Positions 35,224 through 43,787 of a stretch of 57,104 bases of DNA are shown here, one piece after another. The translations under genes and the position numbers were made by a program. The stretch is from Micromonosporaceae bacterium (GTDB lineage: Bacteria > Actinomycetota > Actinomycetes > Mycobacteriales > Micromonosporaceae). Position 1 is the stretch's first letter, and each line of letters starts with the position of its first letter. The notes beneath the pieces were generated by a model. That model ran no database searches, had not been told where the DNA came from, and worked only from the letters and a program-made list of their open reading frames with translations. Where the stretch lies: positions 1-57,104 of the forward strand of contig WHTQ01000020.1 of assembly GCA_009377645.1 (NCBI GenBank), given 5' to 3'.

Positions 35224-36024
35224 GTGGCGCTGTCGCTGGCGATCTCGACCTGCCCGAACGACACGTTCGTGTTCCACGCCCTGGTGCACGGGCTGGTCGG
35301 CGGGGCGCCGCCGGTCGAGGTGACCTATGCCGACGTCGACGTCACCAACTCGGCGGCCCGGCGCGGCGAGTACGACCTAGTCAAGGTGAGCTACGCCGCG
35401 CTGCCCGGGCTGCGGGACGGCTACACGCTGCTCCCGTGCGGCGGCGCGCTGGGCCGGGGCTGCGGGCCGCTGCTGCTGGTCCGGGAGCCGGCATCGGATC
35501 TCGACCTCGCCGGTGCGACGGTGGCGATTCCGGGCGAGCTCACCACCGCGTACCTGCTGTTCCGGTTGTGGGCCGGCGACCGCGGGCCGGCGCGGGTGGT
35601 GGTGCTGCCGTTCCACGAGATCATGCCGGCGGTGGCGGCCGGGCGGTACGACGCTGGGCTGGTCATCCACGAGGCCCGGTTCACCTACCCGCGGTACGGG
35701 CTGCGGGCGCTGGTCGATCTCGGGCAGTGGTGGGAGACCGACACCGGCCTGCCGATCCCGCTCGGGGCGATCCTGGCCCGGCGGGGCGCGGTCGACCCGG
35801 AGCTGGCCGCCGAATGGGTACGCGAGTCGGTGCGCGCCGCCTGGGCGGACCCGGCCGCCAGCCGCGGGTATGTGCGCTCGCACGCCCAGGAGCTGGAGCC
35901 GGGGGTGGTGGACCAGCACATCCAGCTCTACGTGAACGAGTTCACGGCCGATCTCGGCGCCGAGGGCCGGGCCGCGGTCGACACCCTGCTGGCGCGGGCC
36001 GCGGCGCTGCCAGACCCGGGTTAG
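35224..36024 (+). CDS. mqnD: 1,4-dihydroxy-6-naphthoate synthase
   Basis: MqnD converts cyclic dehypoxanthine futalosine to 1,4-dihydroxy-6-naphthoate in the futalosine menaquinone pathway. The 266-residue product has the family blocks STCPNDTFVFHAL, DVTNSAARRGEYDLVKVSYAAL, GGALGRGCGPLLLVR, PGELTTAYLLFRLWAG and VIHEARFTYPRYGL (catalytic-pocket His). The GTG at 35224 lies at the right distance from the preceding stop. Together with mqnB it shows that this organism makes menaquinone by the futalosine route, as many actinomycetes do. Confidence 0.95.
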   Translation: MALSLAISTCPNDTFVFHALVHGLVGGAPPVEVTYADVDVTNSAARRGEYDLVKVSYAALPGLRDGYTLLPCGGALGRGCGPLLLVREPASDLDLAGATVAIPGELTTAYLLFRLWAGDRGPARVVVLPFHEIMPAVAAGRYDAGLVIHEARFTYPRYGLRALVDLGQWWETDTGLPIPLGAILARRGAVDPELAAEWVRESVRAAWADPAASRGYVRSHAQELEPGVVDQHIQLYVNEFTADLGAEGRAAVDTLLARAAALPDPG

Positions 36025-36407
36025 GTATCCAGCTCGCTGGCGACCGCGTGCACCACCTGGGCCACCTTCTGGGCGCTGCGCTTGTCCGGGAACTTGCCGC
36101 GGCGCAGCTCCGGTAGGACCTTGCCCTCCAGCAGCTTGATCATGTCCTCGATGACGCCGTGCAGCTCCTCCGGCGGCCGGCGGCGCAGCGCGGTCACCGA
36201 CGGCGGCGCCTCCACCAGGGACACGCCCAGCGCCTGCGAGCCCTTCCGGCCCTCGATCAGGCCGAACTCGATCTTCTGACCGCTCTTGAGCTCGGTCACG
36301 CCGCTGGGCAGCGCGCTGCGCGGCAGGAACACGTCACCGCCCTCGTCACTGGTGACGAAGCCGTACCCCTTCGCAGTGTCGTACCACTTCACTCGACCCG
36401 TTGGCAC
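36021..36407 (-). CDS. Cold-shock-domain protein with C-terminal extension
   Basis: The 128-residue protein has an N-terminal cold shock domain (residues 1-66, GRVKWYDTAKGYGFVTSDEGGDVFLPRSAL, with both RNA-binding RNP motifs). A conserved helical extension follows (HGVIEDMIKLLEGKVLPELRRGKFPDKRSAQKVAQVVHAV). This longer form is widespread in actinobacteria, in contrast to the 67-residue CspA type. It should act as an RNA chaperone. The GTG at 36407 follows GAGGG. Its stop overlaps the mqnD stop. Confidence 0.93.
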   Translation of the reverse strand: MPTGRVKWYDTAKGYGFVTSDEGGDVFLPRSALPSGVTELKSGQKIEFGLIEGRKGSQALGVSLVEAPPSVTALRRRPPEELHGVIEDMIKLLEGKVLPELRRGKFPDKRSAQKVAQVVHAVASELDT

Positions 36408-36499
36408 CGCAGACCCTCGACTTCTGGCTGGCTGGAGGACACTCCCGCTGGAACGTTCGTCCTTAGGCTAACCCGTCCCTACCCCGGCGTCCGAATCCA

Positions 36500-36557
36500 T
36501 TGACAAGCAGCAGCCGGTGGGACAAACTTCAGACTATCTGTTAGGAAGGTTTCCTAA
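36500..36557 (+). promoter_or_regulatory. Chitinase promoter and TTAGGAA inverted repeat
   Basis: TTGACA at 36500-36505 is a perfect -35 box. A weak -10 candidate is CAAACT at 36523-36528. Just downstream, TTAGGAAGGTTTCCTAA (36541-36557) is a 7-bp inverted repeat separated by three bases, preceded by CTATCTG. Its position near the start site suggests an operator or a 5'-leader hairpin. I recall closely similar inverted repeats upstream of secreted hydrolase genes in actinomycetes, but the cognate factor is unknown to me. Confidence 0.55.
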
Positions 36558-36590
36558 ACACGAGGGACGATCCCAACTTCGGGAGGACAG

Positions 36591-38345
36591 ATGAGAACCC
36601 GAACCACCACCCGGGCGCTCGTCGCGTCGAGCCTGGCCGCGCTGCTCGCGGCGGCGGCGATGCTGGCCATCCAGCCGGTGGCCAGCGCGCAGGACTCGGC
36701 CCCGGGCGTCCTCGCAACCTGCGCCGACCCGGCGTGGAGCGCCAGCACCGTCTACGTCGGCGGGAACCAGGTCAGCCACGCCGACCACACCTGGCGGGCC
36801 AAGTGGTGGACCCAGGGCGAGACCCCGGGCACCGCGGCGGTCTGGGAGGACCTCGGCGCGTGCGAGCCGGGCGAGCCGCCACCGCCGGGCGAGTGCGCCG
36901 ACCCGGTCTGGAGCGCCTCGGCCGTCTACGTCGGTGGCGACCGGGTCAGCCACAGCAGCCGTACCTGGCGGGCCAAGTGGTGGACCCAGGGCGAGGAGCC
37001 CGGTGTCACCACCTCCGGGGTCTGGGAGGACCTCGGAGCGTGCGACGGCGACCCGCCGACCGACCCGCCCACGGATCCGCCGACCGACCCACCCACCGAC
37101 CCGCCACCCCCCTCGGAGGGCGTGAAGACCATCGGCTACTTCACGCAGTGGGGTATCTACGACCGCGCCTACTTCGTCCGGAACCTGCAGACCTCCGGGC
37201 AGGCCGCGGACCTGACCCACATCCACTACGCGTTCGGCAACGTGAACGAGCAGGGCCGGTGCTTCATGGCCAACCAGCTCGGGCAGGGTGACGCGTGGGC
37301 CGACTACCAGCGACGGTTCACCGCCGCGCAGTCGGTGGACGGGGTCGCGGACACCTTCGACCAGCCGCTGGCCGGCAACTTCAACCAGCTCCGCAAGCTC
37401 AAGCAGCTGCACCCGGACCTGCGGGTGAACCTGTCGCTGGGCGGCTGGACCTGGTCGCGGTTCTTCTCCAACGCGGCGCTCCCGGAGAACCGGGCGGCGT
37501 TCGTGGAGAGCTGCATCGACCTGTTCATCAAGGGCAACCTGCCGATCTTCGGCGGCGAGCCGCAGGGCGGTCCGGGCTCGGCGTTCGGGGTCTTCGACGG
37601 CATCGACCTGGACTGGGAGTGGCCGGGCAGCGCCGGCAACGATGGCAACATCGTCCGGCCGGAGGACCGGGCGAACTTCACGGCGCTGGCGGCCGAGTTC
37701 CGGCGCCAGCTCGACGCGTTCGGGGCCCAGGTGGGCCGCACGTACGAGCTGTCGGCCTTCCTGCCGGCCGACCCGGCGAAGGTCCAGGCCGGGTTCGAGG
37801 TGCCGCAGATCTTCAACCACCTCGACTACGCCACGGTGCAGGGCTACGACTTCTACGGCCCGTGGGAGCCCCAGACCAACCACCAGGGCCAGCTGCGGAA
37901 CCCGCCGAACAACCCGGCTCCGGCGAACCAGCGGTTCTCCGGCGAGATCGCGGTCAACGCGTACCTCTCGCGGGGGGCCGACCCCGGGGACCTGTCGCTC
38001 GGCCTGCCCGCCTACGGCCGGGGCTGGACGAACGTGCCGAACGTCAACAACGGCCTCTACCAGAACGGCACCGCGGTGCCGGTGATCCCGGGCAAGATGT
38101 TCGAGGCCGGGATCATGGACTACAAGCACGTGATCACCGAGCCGGGCACGGTGTTCCGGGACACCACCCACGGTGCGGTCTGGAAGTTCGACGGTACGAC
38201 GTTCTGGACCTACGACGACCCGCAGCTGATCGCGGCGAAGGGCAGCTGGGTCCGGCAGAACGGTCTCGGTGGCCTGATGATCTGGTCACTCGACGGTGAC
38301 AGCAACGGTGTGCTGGTCGAGGCCATGCACAACTCCCTCAACTAG
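36591..38345 (+). CDS. Secreted chitinase, GH18 with two CBM5/12 domains
   Basis: The 584-residue secreted endochitinase has a signal peptide to about residue 33 (AAAAMLAIQPVASA). Two tandem chitin-binding CBM5/12 modules follow (CADPAWSASTVYVGGNQVSH..WRAKWWTQG and CADPVWSASAVYVGGDRVSH..WRAKWWTQG). A (PPTD)n linker leads to a full GH18 barrel from TIGYFTQWGIYDRAY. The catalytic motif is DGIDLDWEWPG (about 335-345) with Glu as the acid/base. MIWSLDGDS near the end supplies the substrate-binding Trp. GGGAGG precedes the ATG. It degrades chitin outside the cell; the regulator is unknown. Confidence 0.94.
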   Translation: MRTRTTTRALVASSLAALLAAAAMLAIQPVASAQDSAPGVLATCADPAWSASTVYVGGNQVSHADHTWRAKWWTQGETPGTAAVWEDLGACEPGEPPPPGECADPVWSASAVYVGGDRVSHSSRTWRAKWWTQGEEPGVTTSGVWEDLGACDGDPPTDPPTDPPTDPPTDPPPPSEGVKTIGYFTQWGIYDRAYFVRNLQTSGQAADLTHIHYAFGNVNEQGRCFMANQLGQGDAWADYQRRFTAAQSVDGVADTFDQPLAGNFNQLRKLKQLHPDLRVNLSLGGWTWSRFFSNAALPENRAAFVESCIDLFIKGNLPIFGGEPQGGPGSAFGVFDGIDLDWEWPGSAGNDGNIVRPEDRANFTALAAEFRRQLDAFGAQVGRTYELSAFLPADPAKVQAGFEVPQIFNHLDYATVQGYDFYGPWEPQTNHQGQLRNPPNNPAPANQRFSGEIAVNAYLSRGADPGDLSLGLPAYGRGWTNVPNVNNGLYQNGTAVPVIPGKMFEAGIMDYKHVITEPGTVFRDTTHGAVWKFDGTTFWTYDDPQLIAAKGSWVRQNGLGGLMIWSLDGDSNGVLVEAMHNSLN

Positions 38346-38366
38346 GAACCCGGTAGCGTGGAGGGG

Positions 38367-40904
38367 ATGGCCTCCACGCTCACCGAGCTGCTGCGCGGCC
38401 AGCCCGACCAGGCGCTGGCCGCGCTGCTGCGTGCCCGGCCGGACCTGATGGTGCCGGTGCCGGCGGACCTGGACGCGCTGGCCGCCCGGGCGCAGTCCCG
38501 GATCTCGGTCACCCGGGTGCTGGACCGGCTCGACCGGTTCCAGCTGGAGATCCTGGACGCGCTGCGGCTGACCCGGGACCCGGGCGGGCTGACTTCGCTG
38601 GACGAGGTGCTGACGGTGGCCGCTCTGCCAGCCGCCGGCGTCGACGCGACCCGGGTCCGGGCAGCCGTGCAGCAGCTCCACGCGTACCTGCTGGTGTTCG
38701 GGCCGACCGACGCCCTGCGGGTGGTGCCGGTGCTGGACGAGATCCTCGGGCCGTACCCGGCCGGGCTCGGCCGGCCGGCCGAGCAGCTGGACCCGGGGGT
38801 CGCGGAGCTCGCCGCCGATCCGGCCCGGCTGCGCCGCACCCTGCTCTCGGCCCCGCCGGCGGCCCGGGCGGTGCTGGACCGGCTCGCCGCCGGCCCACCG
38901 GTGGGGACGGTGTCTGAGGACCCGGCCGCCGACCCGACCGGCGACAACCCGGTGGGCTGGCTGGTCAGCCGCAGACTGCTCGCCACCACCTCGCCGGAGC
39001 CGGATCGGGACGGCAACGCCAGGGCCGGCAACACGAGGGCCGGTGACGCGGGGGCCGCCGCGGGCGGCACGGGCGTCACGGTCGAGCTGCCGCGGGAGCT
39101 GGGGCTGCTGCTGCGCCGGGACACCGGACCGCTGGGGGCGCTGCACCCCGCGCCGCCGGTGCCGGACCGCCCGCCGGGCGACCCGGGCCAGGTAGACGCG
39201 GCCGGTGCCGGGCAGGCGATGGAGGCGGTCCGGCTGGCCGGGATGGTGCTGGAGGCGCTGGCCGCCGAGCCGGCGCCGGTGCTGCGCTCCGGCGGCATGG
39301 GCATCCGGGAGGTCCGGCGGCTCGCCCGGGCCGCCGGGCTCACCGAGCCGACCGCCGGCCTGCTGGTCGAGGTCGGGGCGGCGGCCGGGCTGATCGGCGA
39401 GACCGGAGAGTCCTCGGCCGGAAGGGCGGGCGGGGCAGGCGGGGCGGGCGGGCCGGACCTGCGCCCGGCGACCGGGTACGACGGCTGGGGCGCGGCGCCG
39501 ATCGCCGTACGCTGGCACGCGCTCGCGGCCGGCTGGCTGTCGATGACCCGCCAGCCCGGGCTGGTCGGCCAGCGCGACGGCAAGGACCGGCTGATCGGCG
39601 CGCTCGGTCCGGAGGCCGAGCGCACCGGTGCGCCGGCCGCGCGCCGCACCGTGCTGGAGGCGCTCGCCGAGCTGCCGCCCGGCGCCGCACCCACCCCGGA
39701 GGAGGTGGTCGCCCTGGTCGGCTGGTCCGCACCCCGCCGGACGGCCGCCGGCGCCCTGGCGGTCCGGCAGCTGCTCACCGAGGCGGCCACCCTGGGGCTG
39801 ACCGGGCAGGGGGCGCTGACCTCGTACGCGCGGGCGTTGCTGGTCGAGGCGCGCACGCCGGTCGACGCCGAGCCGGACGACGACCCGCTCGGAGTTCGAC
39901 GTAGCTTGCAAGCCGAAGCCGGACCCACGCGGGCCGGTGACGCCCCGGCCGGGCAGCCGCCGGCGGCGACCGCGCTGGCCGGAATGCTGCCGGCGCCGGT
40001 CGGCGAGCTGCTGGTGCAGGCGGACCTGACGGTGGTCGTGCCGGGGCCGCCGGAGCCGGCGCTAGCCGCCGAGCTGGAGCTGGTCGCCGAGCCCGAGTCG
40101 GCCGGCGGTGCGAGCGTCTACCGGGTCACCCGGAGCAGCCTGCGGCGGGCGCTGGACGCCGGCTACGCCGCCGAGGGCCTGCACGCCCTGTTCGCCCGCC
40201 GGTCCCGGACCCCGGTCCCGCAGGGGCTGACCTACCTGGTCGACGACGTGGCCCGGGCGCACGGCGGGCTGCGGGTCGGCCCGACCAGCGCGTACCTGCG
40301 CAGCGACGACGAGGCTCTGGTCGCGCAGGTGCTCACCGACCGGCGGCTGGCGCCGCTGGGGCTGCGGCGGCTCGCCCCGACGGTGCTGACCAGCCCGGTC
40401 CCGGCCGCCCGGATGCTGGCCGCGCTCCGGGAGGCGGGCTACGCACCGGTGCCGGAGGACGCCAGCGGCGCCATGGTGCTGGCCCGGCCGCGCGCCCGCC
40501 GGGCTCCGCCGCGCCCGCGTACCGCCGCCCCGCTCGACCCGTTCGCGTACCCCCGGATGAGCACCCCCCGACTGCTCGGGATCGTGGAGGACATCCGGCG
40601 CGGCGACGCCGCGGCCCGGGCCGCCCGGCGCGCGCCGGTGACGGTGCGGCGCAACGGCCGGGCGGTGGCGGGCCTGGCCGCCGCGCAGGCCCACACCGAG
40701 GCGATGGCGGTGCTGCAACAGGCGGTACGCGACAAGGCGCTGGTCTGGGTCGGGTATGTGGACGCGCACGGGGCGAGCACCTCCCGGTTGCTGCGACCGG
40801 TCTCAATCGGCGCCGGCTACCTGCGGGCCGAGGACGAACGCACCGACACGCTGCACACCCTGGCGCTGCACCGGATCACCGCCGCCACACTGGACGCCGG
40901 ATGA
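38367..40904 (+). CDS. Helicase-associated-domain protein (XPB partner)
   Basis: The product is about 845 residues and belongs to the actinobacterial helicase C-terminal-domain proteins encoded next to XPB. The N-terminus (STLTELLRGQPDQALAALLRARPDLMVPVPADLDALAARAQSR) is typical. The C-terminal part (YPRMSTPRLLGIVEDIRRG and KALVWVGYVDAHGASTSRLLRPVSIGAGYLRAEDERTDTLHTLALHRI) is WYL-like in character. The role is probably in DNA repair or regulation with XPB. ATG 38367 or GTG 38358 could start it. A small palindromic repeat is read in frame at 39895-39917. Confidence 0.82.
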   Translation: MASTLTELLRGQPDQALAALLRARPDLMVPVPADLDALAARAQSRISVTRVLDRLDRFQLEILDALRLTRDPGGLTSLDEVLTVAALPAAGVDATRVRAAVQQLHAYLLVFGPTDALRVVPVLDEILGPYPAGLGRPAEQLDPGVAELAADPARLRRTLLSAPPAARAVLDRLAAGPPVGTVSEDPAADPTGDNPVGWLVSRRLLATTSPEPDRDGNARAGNTRAGDAGAAAGGTGVTVELPRELGLLLRRDTGPLGALHPAPPVPDRPPGDPGQVDAAGAGQAMEAVRLAGMVLEALAAEPAPVLRSGGMGIREVRRLARAAGLTEPTAGLLVEVGAAAGLIGETGESSAGRAGGAGGAGGPDLRPATGYDGWGAAPIAVRWHALAAGWLSMTRQPGLVGQRDGKDRLIGALGPEAERTGAPAARRTVLEALAELPPGAAPTPEEVVALVGWSAPRRTAAGALAVRQLLTEAATLGLTGQGALTSYARALLVEARTPVDAEPDDDPLGVRRSLQAEAGPTRAGDAPAGQPPAATALAGMLPAPVGELLVQADLTVVVPGPPEPALAAELELVAEPESAGGASVYRVTRSSLRRALDAGYAAEGLHALFARRSRTPVPQGLTYLVDDVARAHGGLRVGPTSAYLRSDDEALVAQVLTDRRLAPLGLRRLAPTVLTSPVPAARMLAALREAGYAPVPEDASGAMVLARPRARRAPPRPRTAAPLDPFAYPRMSTPRLLGIVEDIRRGDAAARAARRAPVTVRRNGRAVAGLAAAQAHTEAMAVLQQAVRDKALVWVGYVDAHGASTSRLLRPVSIGAGYLRAEDERTDTLHTLALHRITAATLDAG
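39895..39917. repeat. AGCTTGC-core palindrome inside the helicase-associated gene
   Basis: TTCGACGTAGCTTGCAAGC followed by CGAA shares the design (TTCG-n-AGCTTGC-n-CGAA) of the repeats at 29267, 29301 and 45854. It also contains the perfect 10-bp palindrome GCTTGCAAGC. It is translated in frame as part of a low-complexity linker (VRRSLQAEAG). Confidence 0.55.
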
Positions 40905-41112
40905 CCGGCCGGCTTCCGGCAACGGCGCCTCCGCGGGCGCGCCCACCCCCGTTCAGCCCCCAAACCGGACGCGCCCGCGCGGCGCCGATATCCGATACGA
41001 CGTTGTGTGTGGCGCTACGGTTTCCTGGTCGGCCGGGTCGTTCTCGGTTCGTGACCGGACGCACAGGTAGTTGGTAGTCTGGCCGATTGACCCGGTTGGG
41101 AGGAGGTTCCAC

Positions 41113-42774
41113 GTGACCGGCGGACCACTTATCGTGCAGTCGGACAAGACGCTGCTGCTCGAGGTCGAGCACCCGGACGCGCCGGCCTGCCGGATGGCGA
41201 TCGCACCATTCGCTGAGCTGGAGCGCTCGCCCGAGCACGTGCACACGTACCGGCTGACCCCGCTCGGGCTCTGGAACGCGCGGGCGGCGGGACACGACGC
41301 GGAGTCGGTGGTGGACGCGCTGCTTCGCCACTCCCGGTATCCGGTGCCGCACGCCCTGCTGGTGGACGTGGCCGAAACCATGGACCGGTACGGGCGGCTG
41401 CAGCTGGCCAACGACCCGGCGCACGGGCTGGTGCTGCGCGGGCTGGACCGGGCGGTGCTGACCGAGGTGGCCAAGAGCCGGAAGCTGGCCGGGATGCTCG
41501 GCTCCCGGGTCGACGAGGACACGATCGCGGTGCACAGCAGCGAGCGGGGGCGGCTCAAGCAGGCGCTGCTGAAGCTGGGCTGGCCGGCCGAGGACCTGGC
41601 CGGCTATGTGGACGGCGAGGCGCACCCGATCGCGCTGGACGAGACCGGCTGGTCGCTGCGGCCGTACCAGAAGGAGGCGTTGGAACACTTCTGGGCGGCC
41701 GGCTCCGGCGTGGTGGTGCTGCCATGCGGTGCCGGCAAGACGTTGGTCGGCACGGCGGCGATGGCGCAGGCGTCGGCGACCACGCTGATCCTGGTGACGA
41801 ACACGGTGGCCGGGCGGCAGTGGAAGCGGGAGCTGATCGCCCGCACCTCGCTGACCGAGGAGGAGATCGGGGAGTACTCGGGCGAGCGCAAGGAGATCCG
41901 CCCGGTCACGATCGCGACCTACCAGGTGCTGACCACCCGTCGCAGCGGCGTGTTCACCCATCTGGACCTGTTCGGCGCCCGGGACTGGGGGCTGGTCATC
42001 TACGACGAGGTGCACCTGCTGCCGGCACCGATCTTCCGGTTCACGGCCGACCTGCAGGCCCGGCGGCGGCTCGGGCTGACCGCCACCCTGATCCGGGAGG
42101 ACGGCCGGGAGGGGGACGTGTTCAGCCTGATCGGACCGAAGCGGTACGACGCGCCGTGGCGGGACATCGAGTCGCAGGGCTGGATCGCACCGGCCGACTG
42201 CACCGAGGTGCGGGTGACGCTGACCGACGCGGAGCGGATGGCCTACGCGGTGGCGGAGCCGGAGGAGCAGTACCGGAAGGCGGCCACGGCCCGGACCAAG
42301 CTACCGGTGGTGCGGGCCCTGGTGGAGCGGCACCGGGAGGACCAGGTGCTCGTGATCGGGGCCTATCTGGACCAGCTGCACGAGCTGGGCGAGTTCCTGG
42401 ACGCGCCGATCATCCAGGGGCAGACCACCAACCGGGAGCGGGAGAAGCTGTTCGACGCGTTCCGCCGCGGTGAGCTGTCCACACTGGTGCTGTCCAAGGT
42501 GGGCAACTTCTCGATCGATCTGCCGGAGGCGGCGGTGGCGATCCAGGTTTCCGGGACGTTCGGGTCGCGCCAGGAGGAGGCGCAGCGGCTGGGACGGGTG
42601 CTGCGCCCGAAGGCGGACCGCCGGCAGGCGCATTTCTACACCGTGGTCTCCAGGGACACCGTGGACACCGACTACGCCGCGCATCGGCAACGGTTCCTGG
42701 CTGAGCAGGGCTACGCGTACACCATCGTGGACGCCGACGACATCCTCGGCCCCGCCGTGCCGGACGCCGGCTGA
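41113..42774 (+). CDS. DNA repair helicase XPB (superfamily 2)
   Basis: This bacterial XPB-like 3'-5' DNA helicase of 553 residues has an N-terminal damage-recognition-like domain. Walker A is LPCGAGKT (about 203-210), motif II is YDEVH (about 297-301) and motif III is GLTATLIRED. The second RecA domain has LVLSKVGNFSIDLPEA and the arginine finger in QRLGRVLRPK. The RED motif and thumb of XPB are present (LIREDGREGDVF). GGGAGGAGG ends six bases before the GTG at 41113. It should act with the preceding gene product in repair. Confidence 0.94.
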   Translation: MTGGPLIVQSDKTLLLEVEHPDAPACRMAIAPFAELERSPEHVHTYRLTPLGLWNARAAGHDAESVVDALLRHSRYPVPHALLVDVAETMDRYGRLQLANDPAHGLVLRGLDRAVLTEVAKSRKLAGMLGSRVDEDTIAVHSSERGRLKQALLKLGWPAEDLAGYVDGEAHPIALDETGWSLRPYQKEALEHFWAAGSGVVVLPCGAGKTLVGTAAMAQASATTLILVTNTVAGRQWKRELIARTSLTEEEIGEYSGERKEIRPVTIATYQVLTTRRSGVFTHLDLFGARDWGLVIYDEVHLLPAPIFRFTADLQARRRLGLTATLIREDGREGDVFSLIGPKRYDAPWRDIESQGWIAPADCTEVRVTLTDAERMAYAVAEPEEQYRKAATARTKLPVVRALVERHREDQVLVIGAYLDQLHELGEFLDAPIIQGQTTNREREKLFDAFRRGELSTLVLSKVGNFSIDLPEAAVAIQVSGTFGSRQEEAQRLGRVLRPKADRRQAHFYTVVSRDTVDTDYAAHRQRFLAEQGYAYTIVDADDILGPAVPDAG

Positions 42775-42821
42775 GCCACCAACGCTGCTGCGGTTGCGTT
42801 ACCTCGCTGAGCAGAGAACGG

Positions 42822-42894
42822 GACAGCCCCCGGGGTCCGGGGGCTGTCGGGACGCCCGAGTGGGGCGTCTGGCCAGGGTTCGTCACCTCTGGCC
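42822..42894. ncRNA. Structured element copy 1 (three consecutive hairpins)
   Basis: Hairpin A is GACAGCCCCCGG-GGT-CCGGGGGCTGTC (42822-42848), with perfect 12-bp arms. Hairpin B is GACGCCC-GAGTG-GGGCGTC (42851-42869). Hairpin C is GGCCAG with CTGGCC around the loop GGTTCGTCACCT (42871-42894). The XPB gene ends about 50 bp upstream, so A could end transcription, but C with its conserved loop recurs in copy 2. RNA versus DNA function is undecided. Confidence 0.55.
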
Positions 42895-43064
42895 GGGATA
42901 GCACGACAATACTGTGCGCCCAGCCGTTCGTAAACTGCGCGCCCGGATCGGACCCGGTTGTTGTGACGGAACCCACAATGGGTCGCTGCCGGCATCGGTC
43001 CATTTAGACCCGGAATCGCCTAAGGGTCGACGATTGCTCCTGCCGAAGGGGCATGGGATAAAGA

Positions 43065-43115
43065 GACAGCCCCCGGAAACCGGAGGCTGTCGAGCCAGAG
43101 TTCGTCACTTCTGGC
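43065..43115. ncRNA. Structured element copy 2 (two hairpins)
   Basis: Hairpin A' is GACAGCCCCCGG-AAA-CCGGAGGCTGTC (43065-43091), with one mismatch. Hairpin C' is GCCAGA-GTTCGTCACT-TCTGGC (43094-43115). The loop GTTCGTCAC and flanking CCAG/CTGG are shared with copy 1, while hairpin B is absent. It sits about 50 bp upstream of the NYN start codon. Confidence 0.55.
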
Positions 43116-43165
43116 GGGGTACCGGCCAAGGATACAACACTTCGGCCGGATGTCAAGGGAGGCCG

Positions 43166-43787
43166 ATGACACGGGTGCGCGTCTACGTGGACGGGTACAA
43201 CCTGTACTACGGGCTACGGGCTACGGGCTAAGTACGGCACGACCTACCACTGGCTGGATCTGCAACGGCTCGCGGGCCAGCTCGTCACCGCTGACCAGGA
43301 GCTTGATCAAGTCCACTACTTCACGGCCCGCCTGCGGCAGCTCACCTCCAGCCGACATCGCCAAGATGCCTACCTTCAGGCCCTAACCTCCCACTGCCCG
43401 CAAGTAGAGATCACCGAGGGTCGCTTCCAGCAGAAAACGCTTCTATGCTTCTCTTGTGGCAATCGTCGCGTGACATACGAGGAGAAGGAGAGCGACGTCA
43501 ACCTGGCGGTCGCAATGGTCGAAGACGCCGCGCTCGATAGGTACGACATGGCGATCTTGGTCTCGGCCGACAGCGATCTGTGTCCGGCGGTCCGGGCAGC
43601 AAGACGGATTCGGCCCGGCACTCGATTCGTTGCGGCGTTTCCGCCACGACGATACTCAGACGACCTGAAGCGAACCGTTGACGGCTTCTACTGGCTCGGC
43701 CGGGACAAGCTGCGCCGGTCGCAGTTGCCGGACGAGGTGGTGACCGCGAGCGGGATCAAGCTGTCCCGGCCGGCGTACTGGAAGTGA
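43166..43787 (+). pseudogene. NYN-domain RNase-like gene with a 7-bp-repeat frameshift
   Basis: ATG 43166 (with AAGGGAGG upstream) begins MTRVRVYVDGYNLYYGLRAT, the opening of an NYN (PIN-like) nuclease with its catalytic Asp in VDGYN. It stops after 21 codons in a (CTACGGG)3 tract. The remainder continues in the +1 frame from KYGTTYHWLDLQRLAGQ through a CFSCGNRR zinc-like motif, KESDVNLAVAMVEDA and ILVSADSDLCPAVRAAR to the stop at 43787. With two repeat copies the whole 200-residue protein would be in frame. GC content is lower than in neighbours. The gene is either phase-variable or recently inactivated. Confidence 0.85.
43207..43230. repeat. Tandem 7-bp repeat (CTACGGG)3
   Basis: Three perfect CTACGGG units (43207-43213, 43214-43220, 43221-43227) plus a partial CTA lie within the NYN gene. 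Since 7 is 1 modulo 3, each gain or loss of a unit shifts the frame. The two-copy state restores the NYN frame. Confidence 0.9.

Larger units (their letters stand above)
42775..43165. other. Gene-free accessory patch with repeated structured elements
   Basis: This 391-bp interval has no credible gene. It contains two copies of a hairpin element (42822-42894 and 43065-43115) separated by about 170 bp of less GC-rich DNA, and the NYN ribosome-binding site AAGGGAGG at 43155-43162. The composition contrasts with the flanking backbone. Confidence 0.7.

Noticed and set aside
42961-42978. TTGTGACGGAACCCACAA as a second Rex operator
   Set aside because: It has the right length but four substitutions from the consensus, including core positions, and no redox gene downstream.
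42822-43115. The two hairpin elements as a CRISPR array
   Set aside because: There are only two imperfect copies 243 bp apart, no regular spacers and no cas genes.
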